Assembly (NCBI GenBank): GCA_050084985.1
Contig: JBITNC010000001.1
Span: 140,616,001-140,680,000, forward strand
Reading direction: 5' to 3'
DNA length: 64,000 nucleotides
Source of the DNA: Nageia nagi
Lineage: Eukaryota > Pinophyta
Of this stretch, positions 35,889 to 47,190 are shown one piece after another (position 1 is the stretch's first letter; the number at the start of each line of letters is the position of its first letter). The translations under genes were made by a program, and so were the position numbers. The notes beneath the pieces are model-generated. The model was not told where the DNA came from. It worked only from the letters and a program-made list of their open reading frames with translations, and searched no databases.

Positions 35889-35891
<3 letters not shown>

Positions 35892-35906
35892 CCTTATTGA
35901 TGGAAT

Positions 35907-36368
35907 TGAAGGATTCCATATAACCAAGATCATTTTGAAGTTTTTGCAACAAATCAACCATTCATCCATATACCAATGTAAGAAAGAATTGCACAAAAGA
36001 TAACACATGATGTATAGTGGTTCCTTCATCTCTTGGGAGTACATCCACTTTGAACCATCATTCTATTACTTTCTCATAAGATAACTCTCTTATAACTCTA
36101 CATGACAAGCATTACCATGCTCTATCAAGTTTATTAATCAAGTTACATAATAACAAGGGTGCCTCTCTTTTTATAAGAACTAACCCACCTGTTAACCTTG
36201 TTTTTACCTAAAGGTAAGGTTAAAGGTGTTTCTATATTTATCCTCTTCTATTTATATTCTCTTAATGCTTTAAGGTATCTAAAGATACTTTAAGAATTAA
36301 GTGAATTTATATTAAAGAGAAATATTATATAATAAATATTATACAATATTACATTACAATTTTCAACA
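35907..36368 (-). repeat. LTR of copia B
   Basis: The reverse complement starts TGTTGAAAATTGTAATGTAA and includes tataaaaagaga (TATA-like), ctcccaagagatgaaggaac and gatcttggtt, in the order seen in the other copia LTRs. A purine tract (aaggagaag) and tail lie to its right, so it is a 3' LTR in minus orientation. It is much more diverged from the copia A LTR than an LTR pair should be. A degenerate primer-site-like sequence to its left is too weak to make it the 5' LTR of A. Confidence 0.65.
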
Positions 36369-37800
36369 CTTCTCCTTAATGTAAAATTGGGTAGAGAGTC
36401 AAAAAGATAAAGAAGAAAGAAAAAGAGAGAGTTCTCCTTCAAGAGATACAAGTGGAGATGAGAATTTTTACATCTATGAGAAAGTAATAGAATATATATG
36501 GTTATATAGTGGCTTAACTACTTAACCATTTTGAAAAATAATTTTACAATACAATCATTAACCAAAAAATGGTTTCTTTGTACAAGAGCATTCAATCAAT
36601 AACATGTTGACATGACGAGCCTCCATGAACCTATATACCTGAAGTAACTTGCAAGCTACAAGCAGCTCATAAATAAGATCAATTAGATATATCATATATA
36701 CTCATAAGATAGATATCATCTATAAACTAATCAAATATACCATTTCATGATATATGCACAATCAACCAAGTGATATTAATGCATTCTCAACCAAGGATAT
36801 TAAAAATATCATCAATCTTTATTAAAAAAAATTGATTTTTGATTTTTATGTTTATTTGTGTTTGTTTGTTTTAAATCATTATTTTGAAATTTATTATGGG
36901 TATATGAAGGTGTCATAATAACATAATATATCATAATTTAATTCTTCCCCTTGATGACAACTTCACCAAAGAAATACTTATATGACCATGTTAGCTTAAC
37001 CATGTCACAAATGATCAAAAAATAATATAACTAAACCACAAGTTTAGATTCTTAAGTCACACATGCCAACTTGACTAGACATAAAGTCAAGATTTACAAA
37101 GTATAAGCCACATACTAAATAAACTTGACTTTACCAAGAGTGAGTCAAGGTACCATAATAAATAAACTTAACTTTACCAAGAGTTAGTCAAGATGCCATA
37201 ATAAATAAATCTAACTTTACCAAGAGTGAGTCAAGATGCCATCTTAACCATTCTACTTGTTAAGATGAATATGATAGAAAAATATAGCATTCATCCAACA
37301 AGAATGCAATTTTCCATCAAATATTTCAATGTGAAGAAGGGAAAACCTTTTTAACCACTCCACCATTCAACAATCATAGAGAAGGTCAAACCTTTTTAAC
37401 CACTCCAAGAATGTAGTCATGAAGAAGGAAAAAAAATTTTAACCACTCCATACACTACAAAAAGTAATGTGGCAAACAATCTATCATCATGGATCAAACT
37501 TCCCAAAATGAAAGTAAAATGTGGCAAATAGTGCCCTATAAGTCATCACAAAGATGCCAAGCTAATACTTATAGTCACAACCCTCCTAAGGATGAAGCAA
37601 TACTTCACTCCTTCTTGAAGATAAATTTATCAATAAAGTTTTGTTTTTATAGAAAATAAATACAAATTCCCATCAAAAATTTACTTCTTGATAAAAAGAT
37701 ACTTGGATTTTATATTTGCTAGCAATGTGGCACAATCCATTAACATAGATATTCTTTCACAATATGGAAGTATACTTAGATTTTACTTCTCCATAAGGGT
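36369..37800 (-). other. copia B 3' tail with insertion
   Basis: The blocks agagttctccttcaagagataca, gagcctccatgaacc, cttgcaagctacaag and ccctataagtcatcac...gatgccaagctaatact all have counterparts in the copia A tail (22490-22930). About 700 bp (36790-37530) has no counterpart there; it includes the 43-bp repeat and three or four copies of aaaacctttttaaccactcca. Confidence 0.6.
37117..37245. repeat. 43-bp tandem repeat, three copies
   Basis: Three consecutive 43-bp units share aaataaa, actttaccaagagt and gtcaagRtRcca and differ at a few positions. They lie in the part of the copia B tail that has no counterpart in copia A. Confidence 0.85.
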
Positions 37801-39368
37801 AACTTCATAAAAATTTAAGCATATTACAAAAACTCTACACATGTAGAGAGTAATGTACATTTCTCAAAGGTACTTATACACTTCCTTTCCAAAGCAAGAT
37901 TAATATTGTATTATCAATATCCTTAATAATTCTTGTGAAGAAAAAGTTAAAAAACTTTTTACTCCAACAAGTATAATACCCATTGTTGAGTAAGTTTATA
38001 AACTCTACTCTAAAAAGTATGGGTGCACAACAACAAAAACATCCAACTAGGATTAAAAAAATAATAGTGTGCACAATCAACGAGGATAGTAATGTTTGAA
38101 GAATGTTTACACAAATTTTTACTTCAAACGATGTGCATAAAATTATTATTAAGAAAGTTCAAAAACTTTCATATTAACCATTGATATAACAAATGCCAAT
38201 TCATAGTTCAATACACATAATAAATCTTTATGAAATATAAATTAATCTTAATTTGTAACCAAAGGATATTGCATTAGTAAAATTTTCATAATGCACATCA
38301 ACAACAAATTTGCATACAACAAATTTGTATAGTATTGCATCCAATAAGGATAGTGCACATAATAGTTTGAAATTTTTTTTACATAAATTTTCACTTCAAA
38401 CACGATGCACGTCCAAGCACTTCAAACAAATAGTGTGCAAATTTAATTTTATACAAATTCATAGTAAAATTTGGTGTGCAATGTATTGAAGAGTAAAAAT
38501 TTTGCCTTCAAAAATTGAGTCAAATATGTTCAATTGGAAATCTTTCTTTATTGCCTTTATCATTTTCTTAAGATTTGTAAACAAAAGGAATTAAGCATTA
38601 ATCATTATGTGCATAAAAAAATATCACTTGGCAAAAAAAAAGCTTAAAAACTATTTAATGTTATAATAACATTAACGAAGGATTTAAATAATTATTTTAA
38701 GCTTTATTTAAAGGTCACATTCTTTGCCATAAAATAGAATATTGCACATGATAAATTTAACCTACAAGAGGTGGAATATCCTTATTTTTAAGGTGCTTTA
38801 CTTTTATTAAAAAGCTTACCCTTTTTTAAAGTATATAAAAATGGTATGTGTAAACAAATCATGCACTTAAATAATGAGCAATAAAAACAATACCATAAAT
38901 ACCCATATCAATTGCCTAAAAATACCATCTCTTTTTTAAAAAACAAAATCCTTGAATGCTTTAATAGGAAAAGCATGTGCAAGCTTGTAAAAATTATAAT
39001 TTTTTTTTTTAAAATAAAGGTTGCATAATTTTATAAAATATGCTTTTCATTAAAAAGTTTACTCTTTTTTTTTTCTTTTCTTAAAATATTCCTCTTTTAA
39101 AAATTTAAGAGAGCTTTTAAAAATTAGATTTTTTTTGTTAAAAAAAAAACTTCCAAAAAAAATACCCCACATTAAAAAAATTATAAAAAGGATAATTAAA
39201 AAATAACAAATAGAATGGAAGCTATAAGGGAGGTTACAGAAGGAAATAGATCCTCCCCCCACACTAAGCAACTAGGTAGCACCCCCCCTCTCTATTAAAG
39301 GAAAAAAAATTAAAAAAAAAAGACCACTTGCACACCCCTTTGGGGGTTGGCGACTCCTAAGGAGTGCA
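37801..39368. other. AT-rich leader-like DNA of copia B
   Basis: No gene remnant was recognised. There are long A and T homopolymer tracts, and a short C/G-rich patch at about 39250-39368 resembles in position and composition the GC-rich patches in the leaders of copia A and C. It ends at the TGTTGG start of copia C. Confidence 0.4.
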
Positions 39369-39862
39369 TGTTGGAATGTATAATGCATTATTGTAAAGGT
39401 TTTGTAATAATCTTCTATGTAAGTTCACTAATACTTAAGGGTATCATTTGATACCTTAAGTATTTAAGTGAATACGATAATGTAACTTGTCCTACACTCC
39501 ATGTCATGAGCATGCCCCTTGGATAAAAGGATGTGCATGTCATGTTTTTGTACATTGAATAAAAGGGTGATCCAAAGAGGTATTTTTTCCTATAAATAAA
39601 AGGCTTCCTCTTTGAGATCACACACCAATTTGTGGAGTCAAGTTATACTATAGGATTGTGTTTAGGAGAAAAGTGGAGGATCGTAAGAGTTCATATTTGT
39701 TAAGAAGAAAGATCTAGTTAGTGGATGTACTCCTAGTTGGAGGAACCACTTACATCTTGTGTTATCTTTATGAAATTGCTTTATGAGTTATTTAGATGTG
39801 TTTGTGAGCTTTCAAGAGATCTTGGTTGTCTAAAAAATATATTGTTAGTGTTAGTTCCTTCA
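39369..39862 (+). repeat. 5' LTR of copia C
   Basis: Starts TGTTGGAATGTATAATGC and ends TTAGTTCCTTCA. It contains a TATA box in cctataaataaaagg at about 39590, which would drive the genomic transcript. It aligns end to end with 53858-54354. Confidence 0.92.
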
Positions 39863-39865
39863 AAT

Positions 39866-39878
39866 TGGTATCAGAGCT
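39866..39878 (+). other. primer-binding site (initiator Met tRNA)
   Basis: TGGTATCAGAGCT begins three bases after the 5' LTR and is complementary to the 3' end of plant initiator Met tRNA. Confidence 0.9.
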
Positions 39879-40433
39879 CCTTGAAGGCTCCTCTACACAT
39901 CCTTGGTTTGGACTCATCTTCAATTTGGAGGTCTTCATTGTGAGGTAAAATCAAGAGAAGTTATAATTCCTCTCCTTTTATTGGTTTATTTCATCAATGA
40001 TATTAAATTATATTTTGTGTGCTAGTTCATTTGTTTTGGGTAATTTTTATAGCAATTCAATGTAATTGTTATTTATACTAATAATTTCTATGTTAGTTGC
40101 AATTCTTATTACAAAATTGCTTTATATATATTTTGCTATTATTATTTTTTTTCCTACCTTAATCCTCATATTAAAAAAATTATAGTTGTACTTAACAATT
40201 TTTTTTAATACTAACACATTTTTTTTAATACTAACACAAAGTAAGGTAATTTTTTTCCATTTACTAAAATTAATGTATAATAATTGTAAATGATCCATTT
40301 ATTCAAAAGATAACCTTTTTTTTAAGTCTATCCTTGTTTGATACTAACTAAAAGAGGGGAAGTGTGCTTTTGCAAAAATTTATATGCATTACCTATGCTA
40401 TTTTTTCAAATTTAAGGGGTAGTGCTTTGTTTT
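39879..40433 (+). other. copia C leader, first part
   Basis: Untranslated leader between the primer site and the nested element. It starts ccttgaaggctcctc and becomes very AT-rich. Its first 80 bases match the leader of the copia-like remnant at about 12250-12310. Interrupted at 40433; the target sequence GTTTT (40429-40433) recurs at 48313-48317. Confidence 0.75.
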
Positions 40434-41222
40434 TGTTATTGCATAAAATTTATTTATGCATTTAAACAAATACATTCGCTTGCACTAATTCACGCCTAGA
40501 ATATTTAATGCAATGATGTTAATATTTATTTGAATATATAGTTATCTTGAATATTTTTATGTATTATGGGCTAACGTTGTTTATGTAGGTACATGCCGAC
40601 CTAAGGAGTAGGTCATATTATTATCTATATAAATAGGGATCTAATAGTAAGTCCACATCAAAGGAGATACATGATCCCATATCTGGTCTTGATGATGGTA
40701 GTATTTTAGGTGTCTCTTGACACCACCATTCAAGGCTAGGTTTGTGTACTTCCTTATGTGAGCATCTTGTCAATTATTGGTTTATCTAAATATCAAATTG
40801 AGATCATCGAGAATCTATGTGGAGGCACAAAATTGGTTTGAAATGGACTATATTCTAAAGAAGACCATTAGTATCCCTTTATAGATGAAAATAGATCACC
40901 AATGCTCCTTTTGAGCATGCAATAGACCTCTTGCGACTCTCTTTTTGGATCATGTTTCTCCACAACTTTGAGTGCAGACTCCATTAGTTGTTGAAGCTTT
41001 GTCATTATCTTTCATTCATTAATATTAGGTACATTTGATGAGGTAAGTACACAAACTCAATCTTGTTTGGTAATGTCATTTAAATTTTAGTTATTCATTA
41101 TCTTCTATATCAAATTATCTTATTATAAATTGTTATCCATTAGCTCAAAATTTACAAATATTCTTTTGGAACTATAGGTATTCATTTATTTGCATTCTTG
41201 AATACATTTTTATTTGTAAACA
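40434..41222 (+). repeat. 5' LTR of the nested Tat-like element
   Basis: 789 bp, from TGTTATTGCATAAAATTTAT to TTTTATTTGTAAACA. Near 40615-40635 it has a TATA-like stretch (attatctatataaataggg). It aligns along its length with 47523-48312; over the first 315 bases I count about 35 differences. Confidence 0.92.
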
Positions 41223-41224
41223 TT

Positions 41225-41242
41225 TGGTGAACTTGATGTGAA
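41225..41242 (+). other. probable primer-binding site
   Basis: TGGTGAACTTGATGTGAA begins two bases after the 5' LTR, where a primer site must lie. It is not the initiator-Met type. I could not assign the tRNA with certainty. Confidence 0.5.
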
Positions 41243-41259
41243 ACTTAAATTTTAAAAAT

Positions 41260-42450
41260 ATGAATAATTCATTAGATATTTTATCATTAAATCAATCAAA
41301 ACTTGATCCAACTAAAAGAAAAAAAAAATCATGGAAAGACGTAACATCAATAAGAAAAAGTGCTAGGTTAAATAAAGATAGTGTCCCTTTGGCTATTGAA
41401 ACCAATTTTCTTGATGATGAATCTTATCATGGAGATTTTGAAGATAATGATAACCCTAGTAAAATAAACATAAATATAATAGATGATAAATCTTATCATG
41501 GGGACTTAGAAGATAATGAGAACCCTAAAGAAGAAATAATCCAACCTTTTGGAAATAAATTGTAATTAGCCCTTTATCGATCTAAATAATCTAATAATCT
41601 AAACCTAATGAAAGATAAATTAAGGTTAGTGCAATAATTCATAAAAATCCCCAAGATATTCTATAGGTTTACCAAATATCCTACAATAGCTCATTCATTA
41701 CATATCATTTATGAATTTTTGATTGTAAGTAGTTCTAGGTCACCTTCTAGGATACTACTTGCTAAACCACCCCTTTTGTTATACACCTTAACAAATCAAC
41801 ACAGGATTGCCTTTGGTCTAAATCCTATTGAAATGGACTACTCATAGCCCATTTTTCTTATCGAAATCCATGTGAATTTTGGTATTCTTTATCCTTTCAT
41901 CCCTAAGTCAAACCTTCATCAATCTTCATCATCCTTAACACTTGTGAAAATTTTAAAAAGTCATAAACCAATAACACTAGAAGAAGCTAATTATGAACAT
42001 TCAGATGATGAGATGGTAGAATTTGATGATGAATCAAATAGTGAAGTAGAAATAAAACTTGAAATTGATCTTATGGCACAAAGACTTATCAATGCTTACC
42101 CTTACTTGTTAGATAGAGAAAAAGAGATTAAAGAGATGGAAGTGAGAAAAATAATAGGCACACAATCTTATCAAAAAGCTCAATTATATGTAATACAAGT
42201 AATTATAAGAGAGTTAGATAATCAACTAATCCAAGAATGGAGAGATCAAAATGAGAGATTCACTCCTGAAACACTTGAATATGAGAATGAGAAAAAAACT
42301 AAAAAACCTGATCCCTTAGAGAAAGAGAAAAATAATAACAATGTAACTATGCAAAATGAAAAAGAAAAATTAAAAAAAAAAGAATAGCCCAACTGAAAGA
42401 AATGGTTGAACAGCTAAAGAGGCTAACATTATTAAGTAAAGAAAAGGAGG
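41260..42450 (+). pseudogene. Tat-like gag, charged N-terminal part
   Basis: Frame 41260-41565 starts MNNSLDILSLNQ, has a basic patch (KRKKKSWKDVTSIRKSARL) and then two copies of an acidic phrase (DDESYHGDFEDNDNP and DDKSYHGDLEDNENP). After a broken stretch, frame 41872-42387 is open for 171 codons. It includes KPITLEEANYEHSDDEMVEF, EIDLMAQRLINAYPYL and a Lys/Glu-rich end likely to form a coiled coil. Such charged, poorly conserved stretches precede the capsid domain in long Tat-lineage gag proteins. The exact protein start is uncertain because the frame is broken at about 41565. Confidence 0.6.
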
Positions 42451-43360
42451 GTGAATAGCTAAATGAAAGACACCCCTTTTATGCAAAAATAAAAAGCAAA
42501 ACATGAGAAGGGGAATACATATATTTCAATAAGTATGATGGCATTAGTGATCCAAGAATACACATCACAATCTTTGAGGAAGCAACTTGTAACCATCAAC
42601 ATGATGCAGATATGTTAGCAAGATTATTTCAACTTAGTTTAGGGAAGAAAGCTTTTGAATGGATTTAAAGTTTTGAAAATCAAAGTATCACCAGCTATGA
42701 GCAATTAAAACAAGAGTTCATAAATCAATATCAACACAACATATAAAGAAAACCAACCCTTGTTGATTTAGCGAGAATGAGATAATGTGAGAACCAATCA
42801 TTTAATGAATTTCTAAAAACATGGAAGAAAATAGTCACATTCATAAATCTAAATGAAAAAGAGCTAAAGCATATGTTGATAAAATCCCTTAGAGATGAGA
42901 TGATATTGGAATTTTTCAACTATCTAGAGCAACCCCTCTCTGAGATGATTATGTACATGATTTGAAAAGAGAAGCACCTAGTGAAAATTGATTCTTAGAA
43001 ATTTAAAAGAGAGGAAAAGAAATCATTAACTATAAAAATGATAGCAATAATTACAATGGTAAAAGAAATGCCTTGTTCATCCAAGCATAAAACCTCTAGA
43101 GTATACACCAAGATTACAAAATACCATGATGAGTTGTTACAATCATTGCTTCAAAAGGGTTTGATTCAACTGCCACCCATGAGCCAAAAGGCCACTAAAA
43201 CTATAGGAGGTTTTTGTGGTAATCATAGAGTTCATGGACACAAAACATGTGAATGCAAAAAGTTTAAAGATATCATCCAAGATTTGGTAGACAAGAAAGT
43301 AATATCATTTGAAAAAATAATAAGAATAAAAAAAGACTCCTGTACATGCAAATAATGAGA
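42451..43360 (+). pseudogene. Tat-like gag capsid and zinc-knuckle-like region, broken
   Basis: Landmarks in order: FNKYDGISDPRIHITIFEEA (about 42520), DADMLARLFQLSLGKKAFEWI, SITSYEQLKQEFINQYQHNI and RKPTLVDLARMR (to 42780), then FNEFLKTWKKIV, KELKHMLIKSLRDEMILEF (to about 42915). In the open piece 43038-43355 come YHDELLQSLLQKGLIQL and the His/Cys cluster FCGNHRVHGHKTCEC, then KDIIQDLVDKKVI. This Cys-x2-His-type cluster followed by a (R/K)xxIQDLI stretch is characteristic of Tat-lineage gag. Four or more stops interrupt it. No protease or RT follows before the antisense gene. Confidence 0.85.
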
Positions 43361-43756
43361 AATAGGGGATTTACAAGAACCCCATGCCATAGCACAATGT
43401 AATAATATTGCATACATAAGGAAACATGATGAAAGAGTCCACTGTCATAGGGGCACAATAAGGAAAATAATGAAATGAAGCTAGTACTAGTGGGGGCACA
43501 AGGCCCTTTGGTTATGTCATTTGGTAAATAATCATGATCATACTAACACTAATGGAACTGATAATAGGATAGATGAACTAATAAATGTCATGATAAAAAA
43601 TTGAGGATTATTTTGATATCATAACAGGAGCACTAGTGCTCTATTTTTGTCAAAAATGGAATTCCTACGATCTTCTTTTGTAAATAGATTTTGTCAAACT
43701 AAAAATTAATGAATGCACCTTTATGCTAAGTTTTTGCTCCTAGATCACTATATCTT
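43361..43756 (+). other. region where pol would be expected, no pol recognised
   Basis: Fewer than 400 bases separate the gag knuckle from the first minisatellite monomer. A few residues (near 43625-43690) could be the edge of a protease region, but nothing convincing. The pol genes appear to be missing rather than decayed in place. Confidence 0.5.
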
Positions 43757-43800
43757 TATAGGCCTCTTGGTATAGAGTTTTAGCTCTCATACTTATCATA
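43757..43800. repeat. single minisatellite monomer left of the PMD gene
   Basis: ggcctcttggtatagagttt followed by tagctctcatacttatcat matches the monomer of the array at 46628-47190 in the same orientation. It lies on the other side of the PMD gene, 2.8 kb away. Confidence 0.8.
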
Positions 43801-43919
43801 AATACATATCATAAACAATAAAATAAATAAATAAAAAGTGATCTTTTATATAATATAAAAAGGTTAATCATTTTACAAAATCTCAACATAATTGAATGAT
43901 CATTATATGTCTAGAACTA

Positions 43920-45704
43920 TCATCTCTTAGAAGGACCTCCTCCCCCTACACTAGAACTAGTAGCCCTACTAGAGCCACGACCCCCACACCTAGCCTTGTA
44001 TTTCTTGGCCCTTGCTTTCTCTTCACCTACTTGTCTCTCAGCCTTGCATAGCTACTTATAAAGATCCTAGATCCATACATTTGCTCTTTGTAGGTCCTAG
44101 TGGTAGGCTAGTGTAGACTCCTCCTCCATATCATAGTTGGCCTTGTATATCCTTGATTTTGGCATCCTTTTTCTCTACGAGCTTGTGTAATTGAGCCACA
44201 TCTATTTTAGGATCCTCATAATTTATAGATAAAAATCACATATCAATATTGCACATATTTATGAATGAAACAAAAATATATATAAGATAAAAAGAATAAA
44301 TACCATTATCATCCTCCTCATCTTCAGCTGCATCTATATACCTCTTTATGTTAGGCTCATAATCATCCTAGTCTGGGTTGATCTATTCATTATCATCATG
44401 ACCCACATTGAATGTCTCATCATGTGCATCACCCATGTCATATGAGCCCCTTCCTACCTCAGTGTATCCTATGTCCCACCCAATCAATGCATCCCCTATG
44501 TCATCTATGTCTCCTTCATCCTTAGGTTGGTCTACCTCATGTATGCTTAGGTGGTGAGAATTATGTCCTCTCCACCAATCCATGTAGTCCTCAGTATGCT
44601 CAAGACCATCTATATCTTGGTCATCCTCAAATTTCAAGTTCTTACTGGGGGATGTCCACTCAAAATCCCAATTTGGTATTGACTCATAGTCTTTCATAAA
44701 ATCCCTATTATGGTAGTAGTGTATTATTATCTTGTAGTCATCTGGTATCCCCTACTGCATCCCAAACTATCAAAGTACTCACTCTATCCTATATGGCTCA
44801 ACCAATGCCCTTCATACCTAAATATATGTCAAATATCTCATGCAAGCTAGCTTGTACATATCCTCATCCCATTTTAGGGCATATTTATAGGGATGCCAAT
44901 ACATCTATAACTCCCTAAGTGTGTCAAATTGTATCCTCCATCCCTTTAGGTTAACATTAAAAAATTCAAAAACATGTGTAGTAGCCCATAGCTACCATCT
45001 AGGCACATCATTAGGTAGGTCTAATGGTAGAGAGAGCCCAATCTAGAGATGCCTATGTGATCATAGGCCCATACCTATAGTATCATAGAGTGAGCCACCT
45101 ATCTCCCCCCTCTCTTCACCTTAGTGAAGGAATGCAAATCATGATATAACTATGCCAAAATAGCTAAGTACCTTGAATATCATTTCTCATGTAAAACCAT
45201 GTCCATAATAATAAGAACCATCCCCATAGGAAATGTCTCACTGCTCTTATTAAGATAGATAATAGCATCTAGTAAGCAGGTAATAAGGAGCCTCAATCGT
45301 AGGTCAGCCCATGCTAGAGGATCCTATGGCACATGTCACATTAGGGAAACTCCCCTCTTCTTGTGGTTCACCTTATTTGAGCCTATGAGCCATATAGCCC
45401 ACTCCTCTACTTATTCCATGCTAAGAATGGGGACCATATTCACCAGCTTACCTCTAATAGGCAACCTAGTGATCTTATAGATATCCTCAAGCGTCATTAT
45501 GATCTCTTCAATGGATAGGTGAAAGGTGTTGGAATTAGGATCCCACCTCTCCATTAAAGCTATCAACATGTCCTGATCATGATAAATATAATAAGAAAAA
45601 TCTAAATAGCTCAAGAAGATAGCCTTGAGTGTGCTACATCTCTCCTCTAATTGGGGCCATTATCGAGCAACTATAAAAGTAGTACTCTTTTTAGAAGCCC
45701 TCAT
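43920..45704 (-). pseudogene. plant mobile domain (PMD) protein, antisense cargo, broken
   Basis: The start ATG is at 45704 (MRASKKSTTFIVAR, then a stop where Gln is expected). The PMD core follows: LDFSYYIYHDQDMLIALMER, WDPNSNTFHLSIEEIIMTLED, IYKITRLPIRGKLV (45600-45420), then EEWAIWLIGSNKVNHKKRGV and DPLAWADLRLRLLITCLLDA (to about 45250), SSETFPMGMVLIIMDMV (about 45240-45190), and a YHDLHSFT...RGGR stretch. The C-terminal part is acidic (44383-44697: DDQDIDGLEHTEDY...), then a coiled-coil-like AQLHKLVEKKDAKIKDIQ, and a basic end RAKKYKARCGGRGSS...GGGGPSKR with the stop at 43920. PMD proteins are plant-specific; some act in gene silencing and many are carried by transposons. Stops and frameshifts show it is dead here. 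Confidence 0.75.
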
Positions 45705-46627
45705 GTAATAACTATGATCTTGACAAAAATCATTAAAAAAGTAATATTAGTTTTAGTATTAATGCATTTTTAAGTTTGTGTATAACAGTAAAAGAGGACC
45801 ACCCACAATCCAAACTATAGTAAAAGAGGACCACCATAGTCCAAACTAGGGCATAAGGGACCACTAATGGCCCTCTTGTCATACAAAATGATGAGGAAAT
45901 TTCATTTGTAGGGTCATACAAAAAATGAAAAACAATACTAAAAGTAAAAAATGAAATCATAGGTATTCTAATGGATAAAACCCTAGGAACAAAATGATGA
46001 ACTTAGAGTAAAGCTATAAAAACATAAGAAAAAGTAGGAATATACCAAAGAAAACATAGGTAAAGATGATTTACCTGATGACCAGTAGGAGAGTTCATCA
46101 CCAAAGAAGCTCTATGTCCCTTCTGGCATGTGATCGATAAAACCATGATAGGAAGATATGAAAAAAAAGCAAAAGTAATCATAGGTTGATAGTAGCAAAG
46201 TCAAGAACTAGTATCCAATAAACAGGTTCTCAAAACTCCTAAGCACACTCCACTCTAAAAATGTAAGTAGCACACTCCACTCTAAAAATGTAAGTGACAA
46301 TAAAAGGGGGTCAAGCCCTTTTTATAAGATTTCAAGAGCATATATTCCTACATAGTATTGATTTGTGCACCTATGGATTACAAGCAAGTAAACAAAGTAG
46401 TTAATTAGAATTACCAAGAAATATGCCATTGTCTAGGTTTTACAATTTTAAAAAATTCCTTAATAAAAGGACCACCCATGACCTTCTTCTATCAGGCATT
46501 AAGGATCATTAATGGTGTGATTTTGTCAAAATAGACCACCTGCATTCCTTATTTTATCAAATTGAACATCCTAATGTGTTGGAAATGATGAATAATTACC
46601 TATATGGCTATATATTGGATCATATTT
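45705..46627. other. region upstream of the PMD gene
   Basis: This would hold the promoter and 5' UTR of the antisense gene. It contains repeated phrases around ggaccaccMaYRRYcc (45795-45860 and 46470-46540) and a 26-bp direct repeat gcacactccactctaaaaat at 46242 and 46268. No TATA box was assigned with confidence. Confidence 0.45.
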
Positions 46628-47190
46628 TGTTATATGCCTCTTGGCATGGAGTTTTAGCTCCCACATAGATATCATGGTTCTTCAGCATGAAGTTTCAGGT
46701 TTTATCACATATTATCATGCCTCTTAATGTAGATTTTTAGCTCTTATCATCATATCATGCCTCTTGATGTAGAGTTTTAGCTCTCATCATCATATCATGC
46801 CTCTTGGGATGGAGTTGTAGCTCTCATCATCATATCATCCCTCTTGGCATGGAGTTTTAGCTCTCATCATCATATCATGCCTCTTGGGATGGATTTGTAG
46901 CTCTCATCATCATATCATCCCTCTTGGCATGGAGTTTTAGCTCTCATCATCATATCATGCCTCTTGGTATGAAGTTTCAACTTGCATCATCATATCATGC
47001 CTCTTGGCATAGAGTTTCAGCTCTTATCATCATATCGTACCTCTTGATGTAGAGTTTCATCTTTCATCATCATATCATGCCTTTTGGAATAGAGTTTTAG
47101 CTCTCATCATTATATTATGCCCCTTGGTGTAGAGTTCCAACTCTCATATTATCATTCCTCTTAGTAGAAAGTTAAGCTCCCATTCTATAG
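46628..47190. repeat. approximately 40-bp minisatellite array before the 3' LTR
   Basis: About 13 units of the type atcatatcatgcctcttggc followed by atggagttttagctctcatc. Between about 46790 and 46960 two unit types alternate (tgggatggagttgtag and tggcatggagttttag), giving an 80-bp higher-order unit. Units decay towards both ends. The position just before the 3' LTR is typical for Tat-lineage elements. Confidence 0.92.

Larger units (their letters stand above)
22063..35906 (-). mobile_element. Ty1/copia element A, interrupted by a chromovirus
   Basis: On the minus strand, from high to low coordinates, this element has a long leader (35906-33468), gag (from 33467), protease, integrase, RT and RNase H (to about 29270), a 3' tail, a polypurine tract and a 3' LTR (22481-22063). 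The domain order (integrase before RT) is diagnostic of Ty1/copia. A complete chromovirus (22979-29008) split its tail. I could not find a 5' LTR matching its 3' LTR. The LTR at 35907-36368 is much more diverged and is better assigned to copia B. All frames are broken. Confidence 0.8.
33468..35906 (-). other. long leader of copia A
   Basis: About 2.4 kb upstream of gag. The part from 33700 to 34260 matches the leader of copia C (49700-50300, reverse complement), including the antisense ORF listed separately. The rest is AT-rich with poly(A) and poly(T) tracts and a more GC-rich patch at 35080-35690 containing repeated phrases (gaaggattaaagggtctYRgctcc at 35251 and 35380). No 5' LTR of A was found; the region ends at an (AT) microsatellite and the copia B LTR. 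Confidence 0.55.
35907..39368 (-). mobile_element. copia element B: LTR, tail and leader-like DNA, no pol
   Basis: Read on the minus strand, the LTR at 36368-35907 is preceded by a purine tract and by a tail (36369-37800) that matches the tail of copia A. The tail reaches the pol-end landmark (ccataagggtaacttcataa near 37790). Beyond it there is no integrase or RT, only AT-rich, leader-like DNA to 39368, where copia C begins in the opposite direction. This fits a copia derivative with gag-pol deleted, later cut by insertion of copia C. B's own 5' LTR is not seen. Confidence 0.55.

Noticed and set aside
35880-35930. Primer-binding site that would make 35907-36368 the 5' LTR of copia A
   Set aside because: The candidate sequence matches the initiator-Met site only poorly, and the LTR is too different from A's 3' LTR.
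35741-36044. Tyr/Ile-rich ORFs on both strands
   Set aside because: They only read through the (AT)n microsatellite and have no other coding feature.
37117-37245. CRISPR-like repeat arrangement
   Set aside because: The 43-bp units are directly adjacent with no spacers, and the DNA is plant nuclear in character.
46628-47190. CRISPR-like repeat arrangement
   Set aside because: The units are head-to-tail without unique spacers; it is a minisatellite inside an LTR element.
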